A stretch of 15,350 nucleotides of DNA. Origin: Flavobacteriaceae bacterium UBA3078 (lineage in GTDB: Bacteria; Bacteroidota; Bacteroidia; Flavobacteriales; Flavobacteriaceae). Below, piece after piece: positions 7,095 to 13,206 of this stretch. Made by a program: the position numbers and the translations under genes. How positions within the stretch are numbered: the first letter of the stretch is position 1; every line of letters begins with the position of its first letter. Below the pieces are notes generated by a model. The model searched no databases. It was given only the letters and a program-made list of their open reading frames with translations, and was not told where the DNA came from. Location: assembly GCA_002366675.1 (NCBI GenBank), contig DFBO01000027.1, positions 1 through 15,350 on the forward strand. Reading direction: 5' to 3'.

Positions 7095-8630
7095 ATGAAA
7101 CAACCAAACCAAGTAAAGGGATACCAAGTAGACAAGAGCACAATTATCAATTTAGAGAGAGGTAAAATACCTCCTCAAGCCATTGACTTAGAGGAAGTTG
7201 TATTAGGAGCTATGATGATTGATAAAAAAGGTGTCGATGAAGTAATTGATATCTTAAGCACAGAGACTTTTTACAAAGAAGCACATCAACATATTTTCGA
7301 AGCCATATTTCAGTTATTTGAAAACAGTGAGCCTGTAGACTTATTAACTGTTTCTAGTCAGTTAAAGAAAAACTCAAAACTAGATTTGGTTGGAGGCGAT
7401 TTTTACCTCATTTCATTAACTCAAAAAGTGTCTTCTTCTGCTCATATCGAGTTTCATGCTCGAATTATTTTACAAAAATTCATTCAACGAAGTTTGATTA
7501 AAATTTCAAGTGAAATTATTGAAGATTCTTATGATGAGACTCAAGATGTTTTTGATTTATTAGACAGAGCTGAATCTAAATTATACGAAGTAACTCAAGG
7601 AAATATAAAGAAATCTAGTGAAACTGCACAAGAATTAGTTATACAAGCTAAAAAGAAAATTGAAGAAATATCTAATAAAGATGGTTTAAGTGGTATTCCA
7701 TCTGGTTTCACAAAATTAGATAAATTGACTTCTGGTTGGCAAGAAAGCGATTTGATTATTGTAGCTGCTCGTCCTGGTATGGGTAAAACAGCTTTAACGC
7801 TGTCTATGGCAAGGAATATTGCAGTTAATCAAAATATTCCTGTAGCTTTTTTCTCTTTGGAGATGGCATCAGTACAATTAATCATGCGTTTAATTTCAAG
7901 TGAAACTGGATTGTCTTCAGAAAAGCTAAGAACTGGTAAATTAGAAAAGCATGAATGGGAACAACTAAATGTAAAGGTTAAAAGCTTAGAGAAAGCACCT
8001 TTGTTTATAGATGATACACCTTCACTTTCTATTTTCGACCTTCGAGCAAAAGCAAGACGTTTGTCTTCTCAACACGGAATTAAACTAATAGTTGTCGATT
8101 ATTTACAATTAATGACAGCTGGAGGTAGCCAAAAAGGAGGAAATAGAGAACAAGAAATTTCTACTATTTCGCGGAATCTTAAAGCGCTTGCAAAAGAATT
8201 AAGTGTTCCTGTTATTGCCTTATCTCAGTTGTCTCGTGCTGTTGAAACACGTGGAGGAAGTAAAAGACCTTTACTGTCAGATTTACGTGAATCTGGAGCA
8301 ATTGAACAAGATGCAGATATTGTTTCTTTCATTTATAGACCTGAATATTATAAAATTGATGAATGGGATGATGATGAAAGAACACCAACAGAAGGTCAAG
8401 CAGAATTTATTATTGCAAAACACAGAAATGGTGGATTAGAAAATATTAGATTGAAATTTGTTGGACATTTAGGGAAATTTGATAACCTAGATGATTTTGA
8501 TACACCTTTCGGTCAAGAGTTTCATTCTAAAATGAATGCAGCTGCAAACGATGACACCTTTAAACCAAGTAATTTTCCTTCAGCTAATGATGCATTTGAT
8601 GCTCCTGAAGATAACGATGTTCCTTTTTAA
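7095..8630 (+). CDS. dnaB: Replicative DNA helicase DnaB
   Basis: This hexameric ATPase unwinds DNA at the replication fork and recruits primase. The 511-residue protein has the two expected domains. The N-terminal helical domain is at about 28-130 (PPQAIDLEEVVLGAMM, ETFYKEAHQHIFEAI), a linker helix at about 150-195, and the RecA-like helicase domain at about 200-465. The Walker A motif ARPGMGKT is at 225-232, FFSLEM near 252-257, Walker B LIVVDYLQLM at 331-340 (D335), ALSQLSR at 375-381 and RPLLSDLRESGAIEQDAD at 391-408 with the inter-subunit Arg region. A 40-50 residue acidic tail ends in DAPEDNDVPF. The N-terminal 27-residue extension resembles other flavobacterial DnaBs. A possible -7 element TACTTTCG (7081-7088) lies close upstream, one mismatch from consensus. 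No intein or internal break is seen. Confidence 0.97.
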   Translation: MKQPNQVKGYQVDKSTIINLERGKIPPQAIDLEEVVLGAMMIDKKGVDEVIDILSTETFYKEAHQHIFEAIFQLFENSEPVDLLTVSSQLKKNSKLDLVGGDFYLISLTQKVSSSAHIEFHARIILQKFIQRSLIKISSEIIEDSYDETQDVFDLLDRAESKLYEVTQGNIKKSSETAQELVIQAKKKIEEISNKDGLSGIPSGFTKLDKLTSGWQESDLIIVAARPGMGKTALTLSMARNIAVNQNIPVAFFSLEMASVQLIMRLISSETGLSSEKLRTGKLEKHEWEQLNVKVKSLEKAPLFIDDTPSLSIFDLRAKARRLSSQHGIKLIVVDYLQLMTAGGSQKGGNREQEISTISRNLKALAKELSVPVIALSQLSRAVETRGGSKRPLLSDLRESGAIEQDADIVSFIYRPEYYKIDEWDDDERTPTEGQAEFIIAKHRNGGLENIRLKFVGHLGKFDNLDDFDTPFGQEFHSKMNAAANDDTFKPSNFPSANDAFDAPEDNDVPF

Positions 8631-8667
8631 CAATTCCCCAAATTTATTATAATAAGAATTATCTGAT

Positions 8668-9684
8668 ATGGATAAATTAAAAACCACAAATACATTATTG
8701 CTAATAATAGTAATTCCTCTAGTTTTCTATTTATTAAAAATACTGTCATTTATTTTTGTACCATTAATTTTTTCAATGTTTATAGCTTTGCTATTCTTGC
8801 CTATTATGCGTTGGTTAGGAAAAAAGAAAGTACCAAAAATAATTAGTATAATTATAGTTGTTTTACTCATAATTGGTGGAATGAAGATTGGAATAGAATT
8901 AATACAATTATCTAGTAGACAAATTCTTAATTCAGATGCTGGATTTTTTGTAAAAGCAGAAAATAAGTTTGAATCTTTATTAATAACAGCTCAACAAACT
9001 TTTGGATTTGAGATGGAAAGCGAAAAAACATTGTTTTCGCAGTTTTTCCAACAAGTGGATATTATACCAACATTCGATTATCTTAGAAAGATTGTTACTG
9101 GCATATTAATGACAACTTTTTTTGTTGTTTTGTGGCTGGCAGAATCTATTAATGTTCAAAAAGTGTTAAACAGTACCATCCTTAAGCAAAAACATACTTC
9201 TGTTAGAACGTTCAGAAAAATCGAAAAGGATTTGATTAAGTTTATTGAAGTTAAATTTTTTGTTAGTTTGGCTACAGGAATAGGAACAGGTTTAGCTTGT
9301 TTATATTTCGATGTAAGTTTTCCTATTTTTTGGGGATTGTTTGCTTTTGTTATCAATTTTGTTCAAATGGTTGGCTCTGTAATTTCCGTTGTTTTACTCT
9401 CAGCTTTTGCTTTTATCGAATTAGATCCAACGAGTACGTTATTCTTTTTTATAGTTGCCATTACTGGAGTTCAAGTTTTATTTGGTGCTATTTTGGAGCC
9501 TGTTTTTATGGGAAAATCATTTTCACTAAATGTAATTACAGTTCTAGTAATGTTAATGCTTTGGGGATTTATTTGGGGAATACCAGGTTTAATAATGGCT
9601 ATTCCAATTACTGTCTTTATTAAAATAATTTTAGAGCAGTTTCCAAATACACAAGTTATTTCTAGAATGCTCTCAGGGAAATAG
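8668..9684 (+). CDS. AI-2E family (PerM/UPF0118) transporter
   Basis: This 338-residue polytopic membrane protein has a hydrophobic N-terminus with paired helices (about 9-48), a further helix at about 58-76, and a hydrophilic stretch of some 70 residues (about 78-145). Five or so C-terminal helices follow. Recognisable family features are the FVPLIFSMFIALLFLPIM segment near 31-48 and the region FFVSLATGIGTGLACLYFDV to FPIFWGLFAFVINFVQMVGSV. The conserved tail runs through GAILEPVFMGKSFSLNVITV and WGIPGLIMAIPITVFIKIIL. The family is named for E. coli TqsA (autoinducer-2 export), but members do different jobs, including Na+/H+ antiport, and the substrate here is unknown. It begins 37 bp after dnaB with no evident terminator between, so read-through from dnaB is likely. 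Confidence 0.9.
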   Translation: MDKLKTTNTLLLIIVIPLVFYLLKILSFIFVPLIFSMFIALLFLPIMRWLGKKKVPKIISIIIVVLLIIGGMKIGIELIQLSSRQILNSDAGFFVKAENKFESLLITAQQTFGFEMESEKTLFSQFFQQVDIIPTFDYLRKIVTGILMTTFFVVLWLAESINVQKVLNSTILKQKHTSVRTFRKIEKDLIKFIEVKFFVSLATGIGTGLACLYFDVSFPIFWGLFAFVINFVQMVGSVISVVLLSAFAFIELDPTSTLFFFIVAITGVQVLFGAILEPVFMGKSFSLNVITVLVMLMLWGFIWGIPGLIMAIPITVFIKIILEQFPNTQVISRMLSGK

Positions 9685-9754
9685 AAATTCAACAATTGGT
9701 TAAATTTTATTTAAATACAATTAATACGATTTTTTATTTGAGTATATTTCAACT

Positions 9755-11011
9755 GTGAAAAAGTTAATCTTAATAATCCTTTTATTATTCTCAATAAATA
9801 CGTTTGCATCTTACATCCTTATTCCAATGGATGCAGAGAGCCAGAAGAATCATTTAAAAGCTTACGGAATTACCTATTGGACTTTAGATAAACAGCTAAA
9901 AGTAAAGTGGTTGTTAAATTATAGAGGAGGCTCATTTCTACTGCCAGATTCAGAAGAAATCCAACGTGAATGTCAAATTCGAGGAGTTTCATTTGAAATA
10001 TTGTCAGATTCTAAAACAGAATCTATTCTTCAAGAGATAAGTAGTCCTAGTAAAAATATGGAAGCTGTTGTATTAGAGAAAGCACCTAAAATTGCTGTTT
10101 ATTCTCCAAAGGGAAAATTACCTTGGGATGATGCAGTAACTATGGTATTAACTTATGCTGAAATCCCTTATGAAACAATTTATGATGAAGAAGTCTTAAA
10201 TGATGCCTTATTATTATATGATTGGTTGCACCTGCATCATGAAGATTTTACTGGCCAATTTGGAAAATTTTATGCGAATTATAGAACAGCTGCTTGGTAC
10301 ATTGATGAAAAAAAGCAAGCTGAGGCATTAGCAACAAAATTGGGCTATTCAAAAGTATCTGAATCAAAATTAGCAGTTTCTTTAAAAATAAGAGAATATG
10401 TTCTTGGAGGAGGTTTTATGTTTGCCATGTGTAGTGCAACAGATAGTTTCGATATTGCTTTGGCAGCACAAGGAGTAGATATATGCGAACCCATGTTCGA
10501 TGGAGATGCAAGTGATGCTAACTATCAATCTAAAATTAATTACAATAAAACGTTCGCATTTAAAAACTTTACTTTAGAAAGAAGTCCAATGGTATATGAG
10601 TTTTCATCCATTGATATGACTCAGAAAAGACAAATTCCAAAAATGACAGATTATTTTACTCTCATGGATTTTTCAGCCAAATGGGATCCTATACCTACAA
10701 TGCTATGCCAGAATCATACAGCTTTAGTTAAAGGGTTTATGGGACAAACCACTTCTTTTACGAGAAATGAAATTAAATCTAATGTATTGGTTTTAGGTGA
10801 AAACAAAACGAATGGTGAAGCCAAATATATTCATGGCATTAAAGGAAAAGGATTCTTTACATTTTATGGTGGTCATGATCCAGAAGATTATACACATAGA
10901 GTAGGAGACCCAAAAACCGAATTAGATTTGTATCCAACTTCACCAGGTTATAGACTTATTTTAAATAATGTTTTGTTTCCTGCTGCTAGAAAGAAAAAGC
11001 AGAAAACCTAA
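9755..11011 (+). CDS. Exported protein of the flavobacterial family labelled 'asparagine synthetase B'; function unknown
   Basis: This 418-residue protein starts at GTG, chosen because it opens a good signal peptide (MKKLILIILLLFSINTFAS, cleavage near residue 19). I recognise it as the family often named 'asparagine synthetase B' in Flavobacteriaceae. That name is not supported here: there is no N-terminal catalytic Cys2 of a Ntn-type glutaminase, no SGGxDS ATP-pyrophosphatase motif, and the protein is exported. What is visible is PKIAVYSP at 111-118, DWLHLHHEDF at 156-165, VLGGGFMFAMCSATD at 216-230 with C226, and FFTFYGGHDPED at 367-378 with H374. A Gly-rich turn before C226 and a late His could reflect a class I amidotransferase-like or ThuA-like fold; that is inference. 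A basic tail (ARKKKQKT) ends the protein. It stands alone on the + strand, and its stop overlaps that of the convergent permease. Confidence 0.75.
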   Translation: MKKLILIILLLFSINTFASYILIPMDAESQKNHLKAYGITYWTLDKQLKVKWLLNYRGGSFLLPDSEEIQRECQIRGVSFEILSDSKTESILQEISSPSKNMEAVVLEKAPKIAVYSPKGKLPWDDAVTMVLTYAEIPYETIYDEEVLNDALLLYDWLHLHHEDFTGQFGKFYANYRTAAWYIDEKKQAEALATKLGYSKVSESKLAVSLKIREYVLGGGFMFAMCSATDSFDIALAAQGVDICEPMFDGDASDANYQSKINYNKTFAFKNFTLERSPMVYEFSSIDMTQKRQIPKMTDYFTLMDFSAKWDPIPTMLCQNHTALVKGFMGQTTSFTRNEIKSNVLVLGENKTNGEAKYIHGIKGKGFFTFYGGHDPEDYTHRVGDPKTELDLYPTSPGYRLILNNVLFPAARKKKQKT

Positions 11012-11781
11012 AGCAGACCTATTCCTAATGCTAAAGAGATAGCAATTAATAAAACAGCTACTAATTTCTGAATAAATTCTAATGTGACTTTTTTGAGCAA
11101 TTTGTTTCCGTAATAAGCTCCAATTATTGCTGAAATGGTTGCGCATAGTATGAGTGGAATATTATCACTTAGACTTGAGTTTAAAAAACGTGTTGCATAT
11201 ATTGATAGTCTGGTAAAATCTACAAAAGCCGAAATTACTACAGCAGTACCTATAAATACTTCTTTTGTTAATCCAGCATTAATTAAGAAAGCAGTTCGCA
11301 AAGCACCTTGATGCCCAGATAATCCTCCGAAAAATCCACTTAAAAAGCCACCAAAGGGTAAATGTTTTTTCTGAAAATTCAACTTTTTAAGAGATGGTAA
11401 TAATTCTATTATAGCAAAACTAATTAATAAGATTGAGATTATAAGTTTTACTGGAGTGATTACAAATTGTCTTTTACCAATTGTGTATTCATATATAGGT
11501 GTTAAGTCTGTTATATTAATAAGTATATATGCACCTAGAAAGGAAGCTATAACAGCAGGAATCCCAAAATAGATAAGCACATTTTTATTAGCATTTTTAC
11601 CAACTAGAATCAGTTTGTAAATATTATTAAAAAAATGAACGACTCCAGTTAAGGCAATAGCAATTTCAATGGGAAAGAATAAAGAAAATACAGGCAATAG
11701 AATAGTTCCTAAACCAAACCCAGAAAAGAAGGTTAAAATAGATGCTAAAAAAGCAACCAAAGATATAATCACGTATTCCAT
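11008..11781 (-). CDS. Sulfite exporter TauE/SafE family permease
   Basis: This 257-residue membrane protein has about eight hydrophobic helices in two related halves, as in TauE/SafE. The first half has FFSGFGLGTILLPVFSLFFP (about 18-37). The second repeats the pattern with FGGFLSGFFGGLSGHQGALR (about 142-161), the conserved Gly-rich re-entrant motifs. Members move sulfite, sulfoacetate or other organosulfur anions; the substrate here cannot be assigned, and no sulfur genes are nearby. The gene is read toward 9755-11011: its TAG (11008-11010) overlaps that gene's TAA (11009-11011), with no room for a terminator between. Its 5' side is separated from the rplT operon by 153 bp holding that operon's terminator. 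No convincing promoter was found upstream, only an AT-rich stretch. Confidence 0.87.
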   Translation of the reverse strand: MEYVIISLVAFLASILTFFSGFGLGTILLPVFSLFFPIEIAIALTGVVHFFNNIYKLILVGKNANKNVLIYFGIPAVIASFLGAYILINITDLTPIYEYTIGKRQFVITPVKLIISILLISFAIIELLPSLKKLNFQKKHLPFGGFLSGFFGGLSGHQGALRTAFLINAGLTKEVFIGTAVVISAFVDFTRLSIYATRFLNSSLSDNIPLILCATISAIIGAYYGNKLLKKVTLEFIQKLVAVLLIAISLALGIGLL

Positions 11782-11865
11782 AAGCGTAAAAATATAGTTT
11801 TAATCGCAAATTTTTAAATCAGATGTAGGTATTTAACCTTATCATAAAACTAAAGATTATAAAAC

Positions 11866-11899
11866 AAAAAAATCCAACTCATTTGAGTCGGATTTTTTT
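11866..11899 (-). terminator. Intrinsic terminator of the thrS-infC-rpmI-rplT operon
   Basis: The stem of 11866-11880 pairs with 11885-11899 around a 4-nt loop. Read on the minus strand, ATCCGACTC and GAGTTGGAT form the core with one G-U pair, and the flanking A-run and T-run extend the stem and supply the U-tract. It lies about 36 bp after the rplT stop. On the + strand the structure is also T-rich but has no gene to end. Confidence 0.85.
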
Positions 11900-11934
11900 A
11901 TAAGTGAAATATGTTATACAATAGGCGAAACGCC

Positions 11935-12279
11935 TTATTTAATTTTATTTACAATAGCTTCAAAAGCTTCTGGATGATTCATTGCTAAATCAGCTAAAAC
12001 CTTACGGTTTAATTCAATATCATTAGCTTTGGCTTTCCCCATAAATTGCGAATAAGACATACCATGTAGTCTGGCTCCAGCGTTAATACGCGTAATCCAT
12101 AATGCACGGAATGTTCTCTTTTTGTTTCTACGGTCTCTATACGAATATTGCATCGCTTTGTCAACCGCATTTTTAGCTACAGTCCAAACGTTTTTACGAC
12201 GTCCGAAATAACCTTTTGCTTGTTTAAGCACCTTTTTTCTTCTGGCTCTCTTGGCAACAGAATTTACTGATCTTGGCAT
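11935..12279 (-). CDS. rplT: 50S ribosomal protein bL20
   Basis: This 114-residue, strongly basic protein has the full bL20 pattern: MPRSVNSVAKRARRKKVLK, AKGYFGRRKNVWTVAKNAVD, YRDRRNKKRTFRALWITRIN and the C-terminal helical domain with SYSQFMGKAK and LNRKVLADLA. It binds 23S rRNA early in large-subunit assembly, and in E. coli and Bacillus it also represses its own operon by binding an mRNA structure that mimics its rRNA site. It is the last gene of thrS-infC-rpmI-rplT, 91 bp after rpmI; that spacer folds (see 12301-12333). No Shine-Dalgarno precedes its ATG. A short GC hairpin (11923-11927 with 11931-11935) abuts the stop codon. Confidence 0.98.
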   Translation of the reverse strand: MPRSVNSVAKRARRKKVLKQAKGYFGRRKNVWTVAKNAVDKAMQYSYRDRRNKKRTFRALWITRINAGARLHGMSYSQFMGKAKANDIELNRKVLADLAMNHPEAFEAIVNKIK

Positions 12280-12300
12280 AATTTTAATTGTTTTTTGTAG

Positions 12301-12333
12301 TAGGCGATCGAAAATCGATACTTTAATTGCCTA
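12301..12333 (-). promoter_or_regulatory. Folded spacer before rplT; candidate regulatory RNA structure
   Basis: On the minus-strand transcript an outer stem TAGGC/GCCTA (12333-12329 with 12305-12301) encloses an inner hairpin ATCGA-TTT-TCGAT (12319-12315, loop 12314-12312, 12311-12307). The element ends 21 nt before the rplT ATG. Because bL20 autoregulates in other bacteria by binding mRNA structures, this spacer is a reasonable candidate site, but no similarity to known L20 leaders was shown. It lacks a U-tract directly after the stem, so it is not a standard terminator. Confidence 0.4.
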
Positions 12334-12370
12334 ACTCCAGGGTTTATAATAATTATTTAACCGAACGTGA

Positions 12371-12568
12371 TTACTTTAATCGTAATTGTTCCTTAATACT
12401 ATTTTCATCACTCGCATGTACTAAAGTACTGTGAGTTAATGCTAACTTACGCTTTTTAGACTTCTTTGTTAAGATATGACTTTTAAAAGCGTGCTTTCTT
12501 TTAATTTTACCAGTACCAGTTAGTTTAAAACGTTTTTTGGCACTAGATTTGGTTTTCATTTTAGGCAT
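12371..12568 (-). CDS. rpmI: 50S ribosomal protein bL35
   Basis: This 65-residue, very basic protein begins MPKMKTKSSAKKRFKLTGTGKIKRKHAFKSH in family fashion and contains LTKKSKKRKL, which is diagnostic for bL35, a small zinc-free protein buried in the large subunit. The C-terminus EQLRLK replaces the more usual I-K-rich tail but is within family variation. It lies 55 bp after infC and 91 bp before rplT, the standard order. Unlike every other gene in the window it is preceded by a strong Shine-Dalgarno, AGGAG (12579-12575), six nt before the ATG. A short hairpin (12609-12621) follows the infC stop. Confidence 0.97.
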   Translation of the reverse strand: MPKMKTKSSAKKRFKLTGTGKIKRKHAFKSHILTKKSKKRKLALTHSTLVHASDENSIKEQLRLK

Positions 12569-12574
12569 CTTGTT

Positions 12575-12579
12575 CTCCT
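12575..12579 (-). promoter_or_regulatory. Strong Shine-Dalgarno of rpmI
   Basis: AGGAG on the minus strand, with 6 nt to the ATG of rpmI (12568-12566). It stands out because the other genes here show no comparable site and because Flavobacteriia are known to use Shine-Dalgarno sequences rarely. Confidence 0.7.
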
Positions 12580-12623
12580 AGTTTATTTATTTCACTTATT
12601 ATCTTAAACCTGAATATCAGGAA

Positions 12624-13178
12624 TTATTTTGTTTTTTTTGGAGCAATAAACATAGTCATACGTTTACCTTCCAATCGTGGCATTTGTTCTACTTTGCCTA
12701 GCTCTTCTAAATCTTGTGCTAATCTTAATAGTAGAATTTGCCCTTGTTCTTTAAAAACTATCGAACGTCCTTTAAAGAATACAAAAGCTTTTAATTTGGC
12801 TCCTTCTTTTAAGAACTTCTCAGCATGCTTCTTTTTAAAATCGTAATCATGATCATCTGTTTGAGGACCAAATCTAATTTCTTTTACGACTACTTTACTT
12901 GCTTTAGCTTTTAAAACTTTTTCACGTTTCTTTTGCTCATAAAGAAACTTTTTATAATCCATTACCTTACAAACCGGTGGGTCTGCTTTAGGTGATATCT
13001 CAACAAGGTCTAAGCCTTGTTCATCAGCAATTGCAAGAGCTTCTTTAGTTGAATACACTCCAACTTCTATATTGTCACCTACTAGGCGTACTTTTTCTGC
13101 TCTAATTTTAGAGTTGATTTTGTGTTGGTCTTCTTGACTAACCCTCCTTGAAACTTGTCTTCTTCTACGTATTGCTAT
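12624..13178 (-). CDS. infC: Translation initiation factor IF-3, with AUA start codon
   Basis: IF-3 binds the 30S subunit, prevents premature joining of 50S and checks the start codon. The N-domain includes RVSQEDQHKINSKIRAEKVRL and DLVEISPKADPPVCKVMDYK; after a Lys-rich linker the C-domain has KEIRFGPQTDDHDYDFKKKH, AFVFFKGRSI and MPRLEGKRMTMFIAPKK. The first ATG in frame (13058-13056) would remove about 40 conserved residues. Reading upstream, the frame continues through GVEVINDG-like family sequence to AIRRRRQVSRR, the usual flavobacterial N-terminus (MAIRRRR...), and is closed by TAA at 13193-13191. Between stop and AIRRRR there is no ATG, GTG, TTG, CTG or ATT, so AUA at 13178-13176 is the likely start, giving 184 residues. 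Rare start codons on infC (AUU in E. coli) allow IF-3 to repress its own synthesis. The gene lies 28 bp after thrS. Confidence 0.93.
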   Translation of the reverse strand: MAIRRRRQVSRRVSQEDQHKINSKIRAEKVRLVGDNIEVGVYSTKEALAIADEQGLDLVEISPKADPPVCKVMDYKKFLYEQKKREKVLKAKASKVVVKEIRFGPQTDDHDYDFKKKHAEKFLKEGAKLKAFVFFKGRSIVFKEQGQILLLRLAQDLEELGKVEQMPRLEGKRMTMFIAPKKTK

Positions 13179-13206
13179 GGCCTTATAATTTTAGTTAAAC
13201 TTATTT

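Noticed and set aside
9297..9623. Alternative + strand frame inside the AI-2E-family gene
   Set aside because: It is rich in Cys, Phe and Tyr from reading a membrane-protein gene out of frame; the main frame has clear family motifs.
12624..13058. infC starting at the internal ATG at 13058
   Set aside because: It removes the conserved N-terminal region (AIRRRR through the start of the N-domain), which is encoded in the same open frame directly upstream.
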